Shown here piece by piece: positions 47,175 through 56,200 of a stretch of DNA of 64,000 bases. A program made the position numbers and the translations under genes. The notes beneath the pieces are model-generated. The model had not been told where the DNA came from. It saw only the letters and a list, made by a program, of their open reading frames with translations, and ran no database searches. The stretch is from Kiritimatiellia bacterium (GTDB taxonomy: Bacteria; Verrucomicrobiota; Kiritimatiellia; UBA8416; JADHWI01): assembly GCA_030744755.1 (NCBI GenBank), contig JASLPY010000009.1, forward strand, positions 693 to 64,692, in the 5' to 3' direction. Position 1 is the first letter of the stretch. Each line of letters opens with the position of its first letter.

Positions 47175-49763
47175 ATGTTGTTCTTGAATGCAGGTCTTTT
47201 GCTGGGTATGGCTGCGGTGAGCATTCCCATCATCATCCACCTCTTTAGCCGCAGGACCGCTACTTACCTCGACTGGGGCGCCATACGTTTCCTGCTGGAC
47301 TCGATCGTGACACGCCGTCGCAGAATCATGCTGGAAGAGGCCCTCCTGATGATCACGCGCTGCCTAGTGCTGACATCCATCGCCCTGGCAATGGCGCGCC
47401 CTTTTGTGCCGCCCGGATCCAGGATTCCCTGGGTAGTCATTATGCCCATGATTCTGCTGGCTGTGGTCTGCCTGTGCGCCGCCGTGGCCGTCTGGTCTAT
47501 CCCCCGCTGGAGAAAATGGCTGCTGGTCTCGTTCCTGGCCCTTCTGATCCTGGCTTGCCTTGCCGTCACGCTTGAGAAGTTCCTGAACTTGCGCCGTTTT
47601 GGTGGAGGCAAACAGCAGGACGTGGCCATCGTGATCGACGGCTCCATGTCTATGATGTTGGAGGTAGGCGGAAAGAGCAACTTCGACCGTGCCGTGGACC
47701 AGGCCAGGGAACTTGTCAAGAGTGCCCGCACCGGAATAGATTTCAGCATCATCGTCGGAGGATCATCACCCGCGTTGATAACGCCCTTGCCGGTCGGCGA
47801 CCGGACCGAACTGACGGAACTCATCGACGGTCTCAAGCCGGTGGGCGGATCGATGGACGCAGTCGCGACGCTGCTGGAATCGGTCGAAGCCCTGGCGCGC
47901 GGGTTCCATCCCTCCAAGCAGATCATTATCATCAGTGACGGCCAGGATACGGGTTGGCACACCGAGAGCCCGGCCCAGTGGCGGCTCGTCTACGATGCCG
48001 TTAAACGCCTTCCAGTGGCGCCGCAGATCATCCTGCGCACCCTCGACCTGCCGAAGGAATTCAGAAACGCGGCCGTGGCCGACGTGACCTTCTCGCGCGA
48101 CGTGGTGGGAACCGACCGCGAAGTCACCGTCAACGTGCGTGTTGAAAATACAGGCACTGAGGCCGTTACACCCAACGAAGTGAAACTGACAGTTGGCGGG
48201 GAGGAATTGATCGACAACACGCTGGGCCAGATAGTGCCCGGGGCATCGGAGACGCTGCGTTTCCCCTACCACTTCAAGAAGGAGGGGTCGCACGTGATGA
48301 CTGCGCGTGTGGTCGTCAACGATGAACTGCCCCAGGACAACGAATTCCCGCGGGTGCGTCACGTTATAGGCAGGCTGCCCGTCCTGCTGGTCGACGGCAA
48401 TCCCGCAGGGCGTTTCATGGAAAGGGCGGCGGCTTTCACGGCGCTGGCTCTCGCGCCCGCCCCACGGACGGCTAACGGCGAGGATGCGGTACAGCCCGTC
48501 CCTCAACCCGCTGGTGGAACCCCCGATTTCCTGGTGCGCCCGGAGCTGGTCGATGCCCCGGGACTGGCAGAGGTGGAATCGTTCGACGACTACGCGGTGA
48601 TCGTGCTGGCCGACGTTCCGCGCGTGCCCGAACGGACGGCCGACAGGCTGGCCAGCTACGTATCCGCCGGCGGGGGCCTGCTGGTCGCCCCCGGCGAACG
48701 CGCGATCCCCGAGTTTTACAACGAATGGAGTCAAGGTGCGGGGCGGCGGCTCATGCCGGCGCAACTCGAGCAGCGAGCGATCATCGAAAATCCGGACGAC
48801 GAAGCCACGCCTTCCCTCAGTACCTTCAGCCATCGCTGCCTGCGCACCGTGGCCGATGCCGGACAGAGCGATATCGGCAGCTTGCGCCTGTCCGCCTATT
48901 GGCAGCTCAAGGAAGACGACTACGACGAAAACGTTGGCGTCGGCGGGCGCTTCAACAATGGCGACGCCTTCCTCGTCGAACGCAAGCTGGGCAGGGGCTT
49001 CGTGCTGGTCAGCGCCTGTTCGCTGGATACGCGCGGAAGCAACCTGGCGACGCGCCATGCGTTTGTGCCTCTTCTGCACGAGATGGTCAGCTACCTCGCA
49101 AACCCGGCCGGAGTTCAACTGAAGTGCGAGCCGGGCGCCGGACTTGCCCTGCGTCTCACGGACAAGGCTCCAGCTTCCGGCACGCGTGCTTCCCGCACTG
49201 CCCCCGACGTCCGGACCCCCGCCACGGCCGTTGCCCCGGATGGCGGGAAACGTGCCGCCCAGCTGATCACGGGTGCCGAGGGCATCCGCGCCACTGTTGG
49301 TGGACATGCCGTACCGGGCCTGTACCGGATCGAGCTGCCGGAGGACGGCCGCACGCCGTTGACAGATGTTCTCGCCGCAGACGGCACAATCCCGTTCACA
49401 GTTGAAGGCAGTGTCAACGAGAGCCGCCTCTCCGTGCTCGATGACGAAGACATCACGTTTGTGACCAAGTATGCCGATTTCGTGCAGACCGAATCACTCG
49501 ACCAAGTGAAACACATTCTCTCGGGCAAAGCCTTTGGCGAAGAACTCTGGAAGTTCCTTGCCGTGGGGGCGCTGTTTTTCCTGCTGGCCGAAAACGCTCT
49601 CACGCGCTGGATTGCCATGCGGCGCAAGTCCGGTCAGAACCTCCAGATAGAATTCGAAGAGAAAAACGCCCCCTCACCGGGCTTTATCGAGCAAGCGAAA
49701 AGAATCAAAGAAAAGCTCGCCCGGGCACGCGTGGCCGGCAGCCCTTCGGCAAGTTCAGGATAG
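47175..49763 (+). CDS. BatA-like membrane protein with vWA domain
   Basis: This 862-residue protein has the BatA N-terminus (FLNAGLLLGMAAVSIPIIIHLFSRR), further hydrophobic segments near residues 60-140, and a vWA domain with DGSMS at about 155-159. Residues about 300-370 form an immunoglobulin-like sandwich (VTVNVRVENTGTEAVTPNE), and a hydrophobic segment near 795-815 anchors the C-terminus. It is expected in the inner membrane with its vWA region on one side. GGAAG precedes ATG. Confidence 0.88.
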   Translation: MLFLNAGLLLGMAAVSIPIIIHLFSRRTATYLDWGAIRFLLDSIVTRRRRIMLEEALLMITRCLVLTSIALAMARPFVPPGSRIPWVVIMPMILLAVVCLCAAVAVWSIPRWRKWLLVSFLALLILACLAVTLEKFLNLRRFGGGKQQDVAIVIDGSMSMMLEVGGKSNFDRAVDQARELVKSARTGIDFSIIVGGSSPALITPLPVGDRTELTELIDGLKPVGGSMDAVATLLESVEALARGFHPSKQIIIISDGQDTGWHTESPAQWRLVYDAVKRLPVAPQIILRTLDLPKEFRNAAVADVTFSRDVVGTDREVTVNVRVENTGTEAVTPNEVKLTVGGEELIDNTLGQIVPGASETLRFPYHFKKEGSHVMTARVVVNDELPQDNEFPRVRHVIGRLPVLLVDGNPAGRFMERAAAFTALALAPAPRTANGEDAVQPVPQPAGGTPDFLVRPELVDAPGLAEVESFDDYAVIVLADVPRVPERTADRLASYVSAGGGLLVAPGERAIPEFYNEWSQGAGRRLMPAQLEQRAIIENPDDEATPSLSTFSHRCLRTVADAGQSDIGSLRLSAYWQLKEDDYDENVGVGGRFNNGDAFLVERKLGRGFVLVSACSLDTRGSNLATRHAFVPLLHEMVSYLANPAGVQLKCEPGAGLALRLTDKAPASGTRASRTAPDVRTPATAVAPDGGKRAAQLITGAEGIRATVGGHAVPGLYRIELPEDGRTPLTDVLAADGTIPFTVEGSVNESRLSVLDDEDITFVTKYADFVQTESLDQVKHILSGKAFGEELWKFLAVGALFFLLAENALTRWIAMRRKSGQNLQIEFEEKNAPSPGFIEQAKRIKEKLARARVAGSPSASSG

Positions 49764-49801
49764 ACGGTGAGGTGAAAGGAACGCCACATTAGAAGTGCAG
49801 T

Positions 49802-49853
49802 GGGAGGGGCAGCGGCCTCGCTGCCCGCGGACGCCGAGGCCGGCGTCCCTCCC
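49802..49853. repeat. Branched palindrome: outer stem plus two inner hairpins
   Basis: GGGAGG (49802-49807) pairs with CCTCCC (49848-49853). Inside, GGCAGCG-gcct-CGCTGCC (49808-49825) and GGACGCCG-aggc-CGGCGTCC (49829-49848) each form a perfect hairpin, so the whole folds as a three-way junction in either strand. A half version lies at 11203-11226. It sits between the BatA-like gene and the next vWA gene, inside the operon. Confidence 0.75.
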
Positions 49854-49888
49854 GTAGGTGCGTAATGGCATAGTAGAATGACTTTGAT

Positions 49889-49905
49889 CCCGTCCTCAGG
49901 ACGGG
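49889..49905. repeat. Short palindrome near vWA gene start
   Basis: CCCGTCCT and AGGACGGG flank a single C, and GTTTCC follows. It sits about 40 bases before the next gene and may be part of the same regulatory segment as the branched palindrome. Confidence 0.5.
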
Positions 49906-49943
49906 GTTTCCGAAAATGAAAAGAACATCTAAACGAGACATTG

Positions 49944-52900
49944 ATGACTGATATCGAATTCGGCAGAGCTGACATGATCACGGGAGCGGTCCCCACGTTT
50001 CTCGTTGTCCTGATGCTGCTGGCGTTCCTTGGCGCCTGGATTGGCACGCACCTGTTCAAGCGCGGCTTCGAGCATCCCCTCCTGCATCGCACCTCCATCC
50101 TGGTCCGCATCCTGATCGGGTCCGCCGCGGTATGGGCTATGTTCCAGGTCGCGGGCCGGTTCCTGCTGCTGACCACGAGCTGGTCGCTGTGGTTCTCGGC
50201 CCTGCTGTGTGCCACCGCCGTGGAAGTGTCTGCCTGGCTCTACGGGCTGGATCGCGCCTCGGTGTCTCCCGGTATCGGCCGTGTGCTCCTGGCCCTGCGC
50301 ATCGGCATGATCGTGCTGGTCGTCATCATACTGGTTCAGCCGGTCCTGTCGCGCGAGCTTAGAAAAGGCATAGACCGCTGCGTGGTAGTGCTGATCGATG
50401 ACTCGGAGTCGATGCACTTTGTAGACAGAAACCTGGGTGTCCTCGACAAACTGAAGATCGCCGCCCTTTACGACGTAGAGGCAGCCAGGGATCGTTATCA
50501 ACTCGGAACCGTTGTGGATGACCTGCGGGATCTCCGCGAAGACCTGCGCGCCCAGCAGGAGGACCTCGCGGCACAAGGCGCCAAGCCGGCCGCCGGGGAG
50601 GTAAAGAAGAGGAAGAAGGGGTTGAAGGAATCGCTCGAGCAAGCGCGCGCGTCAGTCACGCAGCACGAGCGAGTTGTAGCACAAGTCGCGCTCGAAGGAC
50701 AGTCTCTCGACCAGGCCGTGCGCGAACGCATGAGCGATATACACCACCGCCTCAAAGACCGCTTGGGACGTCAACTGGATGAAGCCCTGCTGAGGGTTGA
50801 TGGTATCGATGAAGAGTTCTCCGCTCAGCAGTACCGGCCTGTGCGCGAACAAATGAACGCGGTTCTCGACGAGCTGGACCAGCTTCTGCAGCGCCTGCCT
50901 CCGGCCATTGCCGGTGCGAACCAGGCCTACTACAACTCCCTTAGCGAAGATAAGCGTCAGGCCATCGACAGGGGTGCAGCACGCACGCGCGCCGCTATTG
51001 CCCGTGAACTCCTTCTCAGCGACAAGCTCGACGGCAAGAGCATCATGCAACGCCTGCGGGACAAGTATACGGTCAAGGTCGTTCGCTTCGCTGCCGAGTC
51101 AGAGGAAATAGATGCCGAGAAGTGGATCCGGGAAGAAGGCGCCCAGCGGCTGAAATCAGAGGCTCCCACCAAAGAAACTGACGAAATTGCCGCCGGGCCC
51201 GTCCCTCCCGTTCTGCCCGGGGAGGCCGCAGGGGCCAAAGGGGAGTTTCGACAGTCCACCGACTTGACCGGCGCCCTGGAAGACCTGGCCGAGAAGATCC
51301 CACCGCAAAACCTGGCCGGTGTACTCCTGCTGACCGACGGCCGCCACAACGGTGCGTCGCGGGTTGAAGCCGTAGCCAGGACCCTAGGCGTTCAGAACTC
51401 ACCCGTCTGTCCCGTGGTCATCGGCGCCACGGATCCACCCATAGATGCCGCCATCCTCAAGTCCAAGGCCCCCGAGACCGTCTATCTCGGCGACCGCATG
51501 AGCGTCCGCGTCGACCTCAAGCTGGATGGCTTGCGCGGCGAGAAAGTGCGCGTGAAACTGATGCACGAGGATGAAATCGTGGATGAGGAGACAATCGACG
51601 TTCCCGATAAGAGCTTCCGCACCACGGCGCATTTTGCGGACACCCCCGAGGAAGAAGGGGTCTTCATCTACACGGTGGAAGTCGAACAGCTCGAACGCGA
51701 GATCTTTCACGACAACAACACCTGTCAGTTCGATGTGGCGGTCTCGGATGACCGCACCAACGTATTGCTGGTTGAAAACAAACCGCGCTGGGAATACCGG
51801 TACCTTCGCAACCTCCTTTACGGGCGGGACAAGTCCGTGCATCTGCAGTTCGTTCTTCTCAATCCGTCACTACTGACGGATGCGCCTCCCCTTGAGCGGG
51901 TGCGTGCATCCGCGGCGCGCGAATTCGGTGATTCGGAAGCCACGGATCTCCCCATGGGCAGGAGCGAATGGCTGAAGTTCGACGTCATCATTCTGGGTGA
52001 CATTCCCCCCGGGGCGCTGGATAGCCAGGCGCTACACCATATCGAGCACTGTGTCGAGAACCGCGGGACGCTACTGGTCGTGATCAGCGGTCCGCTCCAC
52101 ATGCCCCATGCCTTTGACAGCAGCGTGATGAAGCGCATGCTTCCCATCGAGTATGAACAAGACGATTCGCCGCAATTCATATCTCCCGAGCCTGCCTACC
52201 GCATGGCACTGACGCCCGACGGGCGCGTCCACATGATCACACGCCAGTCCAGCAGTTCTTCCGAGAACCGGCAGATCTGGGCTGGTGTGCCGCCGCTGGT
52301 CTGGCGCCATGCCATCCGCGGCACCAAGGACGGTGCCACCGTTCTGGCCTACGCCGAACCCGTCGCGTTCGAGACGACTCCACCGACGGGGGCTGCTCCG
52401 GGGGGAGAACAGGCAGTGGCGGCCACCGACACTGAGGACACTACACAGCGCCCTTCGGCCGATCTTCAAGCTTTAAAGGACAGAATTGCCCAGAGAGAGG
52501 ATCGTCACAAACAAAACGCGCTGCTTGTTATACAGAAGTACGGAACAGGGCGTGTGGCCATGTTCAACTTCGACCAGACGTGGCGGCTGCGCTATCGCAC
52601 CGGCGATATATATCACCACAAACTCTGGGGGCAGTTGCTGCGCTGGGGAACCGGGGAGAATCTTAGATCCGGCACCGACCTGGTGCGCGTGGGGAGCGAC
52701 AAGCTCACCTACGGTCTCGACGAACCCATCACGATCATCGCCAAGATTCTTGATGAGGATTACGAACCGGTCCAGGAGTCCCGTGTCTACGCACGCATCT
52801 ACAAGGACAACAATCTCCTGTCACAGAAGCGCCTGGTCTATCGCAAGGATTCCAACGGTATCTACGAGACCCAACTTCCGCCTCTCGCTGAATCCGGCCG

Positions 52901-53243
52901 TTATCGGATCGAATTGCAGGGACGCAAGATTGCCAGCATTCTCAGTTCAACCGACACCGACAAGGTAGAGACCGAATTACTGGTAATGAACATCAGGAAC
53001 TCCATCGAGTTGGCCGAACTGACGGCCGACCGGGATGTTCCCACCAGGATCGCCGGCCTCAGTGACGGCGCGATCTCCACGCCGGAAGACGCCGCCAAAG
53101 TGCTTGACGCCTTCGGTGCTCCGAGAGAAACTTTCATCGAGAGGAATGATACAGCCCTCTGGGATTGGTGGCCGCTGTTTTGCCTGATGGTCGGCATCAT
53201 CACCACGGAGTGGATTGTTCGTAAGAGGAGAGGATTAATCTGA
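49944..53243 (+). CDS. Membrane vWA protein with coiled-coil insertion and GATase-like part
   Basis: This 1099-residue protein has about three N-terminal hydrophobic segments (residues 12-130) and a vWA metal motif DDSES (about 151-155). A long charged coiled-coil region (about 165-330, with DLRDLREDLRAQQEDLAAQG, and KESLEQARASVTQHERVVAQ) comes next. The rest of the vWA fold resumes at VKVVRFAAES (about 377) and VLLLTDGRHNG (about 460). Later parts include an immunoglobulin-like sandwich and a glutamine-amidotransferase-like flavodoxin fold (FDVIILGDIPPGALDSQA). A C-terminal hydrophobic segment ends the protein. ATG 49944 is used; a TTG at 49941 is adjacent. Confidence 0.85.
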   Translation: MTDIEFGRADMITGAVPTFLVVLMLLAFLGAWIGTHLFKRGFEHPLLHRTSILVRILIGSAAVWAMFQVAGRFLLLTTSWSLWFSALLCATAVEVSAWLYGLDRASVSPGIGRVLLALRIGMIVLVVIILVQPVLSRELRKGIDRCVVVLIDDSESMHFVDRNLGVLDKLKIAALYDVEAARDRYQLGTVVDDLRDLREDLRAQQEDLAAQGAKPAAGEVKKRKKGLKESLEQARASVTQHERVVAQVALEGQSLDQAVRERMSDIHHRLKDRLGRQLDEALLRVDGIDEEFSAQQYRPVREQMNAVLDELDQLLQRLPPAIAGANQAYYNSLSEDKRQAIDRGAARTRAAIARELLLSDKLDGKSIMQRLRDKYTVKVVRFAAESEEIDAEKWIREEGAQRLKSEAPTKETDEIAAGPVPPVLPGEAAGAKGEFRQSTDLTGALEDLAEKIPPQNLAGVLLLTDGRHNGASRVEAVARTLGVQNSPVCPVVIGATDPPIDAAILKSKAPETVYLGDRMSVRVDLKLDGLRGEKVRVKLMHEDEIVDEETIDVPDKSFRTTAHFADTPEEEGVFIYTVEVEQLEREIFHDNNTCQFDVAVSDDRTNVLLVENKPRWEYRYLRNLLYGRDKSVHLQFVLLNPSLLTDAPPLERVRASAAREFGDSEATDLPMGRSEWLKFDVIILGDIPPGALDSQALHHIEHCVENRGTLLVVISGPLHMPHAFDSSVMKRMLPIEYEQDDSPQFISPEPAYRMALTPDGRVHMITRQSSSSSENRQIWAGVPPLVWRHAIRGTKDGATVLAYAEPVAFETTPPTGAAPGGEQAVAATDTEDTTQRPSADLQALKDRIAQREDRHKQNALLVIQKYGTGRVAMFNFDQTWRLRYRTGDIYHHKLWGQLLRWGTGENLRSGTDLVRVGSDKLTYGLDEPITIIAKILDEDYEPVQESRVYARIYKDNNLLSQKRLVYRKDSNGIYETQLPPLAESGRYRIELQGRKIASILSSTDTDKVETELLVMNIRNSIELAELTADRDVPTRIAGLSDGAISTPEDAAKVLDAFGAPRETFIERNDTALWDWWPLFCLMVGIITTEWIVRKRRGLI

Positions 53244-53260
53244 AACCTGAAGATGTAAAC

Positions 53261-56200
53261 ATGACACCCGACAATGACAGACATTTCGAAGAACTTCCAC
53301 CCGCCATCGTGGCGGCGCTGAAGGGCCTTATCAACCGGGTGCACTTCGTTATCTGGTTGCGCGGGAGCCTGGCCGTGGCCGCGGTTTTCGTGGGATCGAT
53401 GCTTGCCATCATGGCCATCGACGCCTCCGTTGTCCTGATACCACAAAGCGTACGCTGGCTGACCTCGGCCGGGGGTATCATTGCTACTCTCGGCACCGCC
53501 TACTGGCTTCTGTGCCGGCCTTTCCGGAAAAAACTCACCCTGACCAGGATCGCACGCCTGCTGGAGACAAGGCACGAGGAACTGGAAGAGCGCATCAGTT
53601 CCGCGGTGGAACTGCTGTCGAGCAAGGAAAGTGACGATTACCTCGGGTCCCGGCAACTGATAGACATCCTCGCCAATGAAGCCGTATCCGACGTGAGCTC
53701 CCTGAATCCCCAGTCTGAGTTCACCACCCAGGCTGCCCGGCCTTACATCGTGGCCTCGTCGGTCTTCATGGCCGTACTTGTCCTGCTCTTCATTGCCTGG
53801 CCGGGCCAGACCTCCAGGCTCTTTGCCCGTGCCCTGGCTCCTTACGCCGAGATAGGCAATGTCCACGCGGCGAAGCTCGGAATCAAGCCGGGCGACACGG
53901 TCATTGCTTCGGGCGATCCCCTGCTGATCGAAGTGGAGATGTACCTCCCGGCGGTTTCCCGGGCCGAATTGAGGCGGGTTCACGAAGACGGATCCGAGGT
54001 GGTTGAGCGCATGACCCTCCTCTCCGCGAAAGAAGACAAGATATCCCGCTTCTCACTGAGATTCCCGGTGGTCACCGAGACATTCAGGTACCGCGTAAGG
54101 GCCGGCAGGGCTGTCAGCGGGTACTACACCATAGAGGTGGTACAGCGTCCGGCCGTGGAGAACCTGACCGTGCGCTACGACTTCCCCGCTTACACGCGCC
54201 TGCCCCCGCATATTGACGCCGACAGCACCGGCGATATCGTTGCCCTGGCCGGCACACACACCACGATCGCCGCCCACTTGAATAAGGATATCCAGTCCGG
54301 AGACCTCATGGTCGACGGCGCAGCCACGCCCGGCCGCACGGACAGCCGAAAGGATAAGCGTCCCTTGCTGAGCTGGCCGGTCACGCTGCAAAACAAGCAG
54401 TCCGGCACGTGGTGGCTGGAGGTCAAGGACCTCAATGGGTTCGAGAACCTTCCGGCAATGCGAAAACTCAGGGCGCTGGCCGACCGCGTGCCCAGCATCC
54501 AGATAACCGAACCAGCCCAGGCCACTCTCAAACTCAAACCCGATGATCTTGTCCCCTTTCTCTATGTGGCAAGGGACGATTTCGGCATTGGCGCGGTGAA
54601 CATGCTGGTGGCAATTGATGGCGCCGACGCAGATCTGACTCCCGGGGAGTTACCCGCGGGGCAGGAAGGCGTACCGGGTATATGGCTCGGGAAGACCGCC
54701 CTGGACCTGTCCGCCCTGGACCTGGAGCGTGCACGCCGCCTGACCGTCCAGCTTAGTGTGGCCGATATCCTTCCTGCGAGCATGGGCGGGCCGCAGTCCG
54801 TAGTTAGCGAGAAAATCACAATAGATATCGATCGTGGGGCGAAATCGTTCGTCAAGCAGACCTTCGATGCGCAGGAAAAGGAAATTCGCGAGGGCCTGGA
54901 GGACGCCCTGGCCAAACTCGAGGGTGCCGAAAGGGTCACCAAGAAAGCTGTTAGCCTGCCCGAAAACCAGGGCAAAGACCCCTGGACAAAGGCGAAGGAC
55001 GAGATTGAAGCTATGCGCCGGGAATTGGCTGCCGTGGAATCGGAAATGCGCGACATGTCTGAGAAAGTGGAAGGCACCGCCTTCTCGCGGCTCGGCCCGC
55101 AGATGGCCAGCGCCGTCGCTGACGGTATCGAGCCGGCCCGAAAGGAAGCCGAGTTGATTCAACTGTCGGACAAAGCTGCCGATCGCAAGGCCCACGCCCA
55201 GGCCGCTGATGCGGAAATCGGCGACTCCATTGCACAGGTGGAAGACCTCCTCAAAGAGCTTGATAAGACCGCCGAACAGGTCGATGCGCTGGCCAAGCTT
55301 TCCGACATGGCTCGCCAGGAAGCAAGACTGGCCCAGGCCGCACAGGACCTCGCGGCGGCAGGTCAGGACATCCAACCGTGGCAGCAGGAGCAACAGGCTC
55401 TGGCGGGTCAACTCGCTGAGATGGTGAAGGGCAATCCCGAGGCCATGCAGAACCTGATTGACGGTCAGCAGCGGGAGGCGGGGGCCCTGGCCAGGCAGGC
55501 CGCCGGATTGGCTGAAAGACAGGAGGCCCTGCGCCAAATTGCCGACAATATGCAGGCGCCCGAGGCGACGGACCAGGTTCGCCAGGCCCTTCTGGATGAA
55601 ATCCAGCGACAGCAGCGTGACGTTGCACGCGACACGGTGGGACTTCAGCAAGGGATGTCAGAAGAACAGGGAGAACCGTTCCAGCAGGTGGCCCAAGCTG
55701 CGCAGACTACCTGGGACGCGGCGCAGGAAGTCGCGCACGACAACCTTGACCAGGCTCTGGATTCAGCTCAGCAGGCTCAGCAGCAACTTCAACAGGCCGC
55801 TTCTCAACTTCAACAGCAGTCGCCTCGGCAACCTTCCGGTCAGAGCCCGTCAGGACAATCACCTTCAGGACAATCACCCTCAGGACAATCACCTTCAGGG
55901 CAATCACCCTCAGGGCAATCACCTTCGGAACAATCACCCTCAGGACAATCACCCTCAGGACAGTCAGCCCAACAGGGCAGCCCCCAGGGTCAGCAGGCGG
56001 CACAACTTGCTGACAGGCAGGCAGCCATTGCCGATCAGATAGACTCCATTGCGCAGGGCAACCTGGGCGACGCCCTGGCTGCCATGCAGGAGCAGATAGA
56101 TCAGGACGCCGGAGGTCTTGCACAGGATGCGGCCAGCTTGGAAGACAGCGTTACGGACTGGTCTCCTGAGTCAGAACCGCCATTCGGCTTGGCCGGTCAG

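Noticed and set aside
47766-49307. 513-codon minus-strand frame
   Set aside because: Opposite the BatA-like gene; no domain pattern, and its residue mix (His, Gln, Arg) is typical of a shadow frame in GC-rich DNA.
55831-55970. Tandem repeats as a possible CRISPR array
   Set aside because: The 15-base units have no spacers and are in frame with a protein; no cas genes are present.
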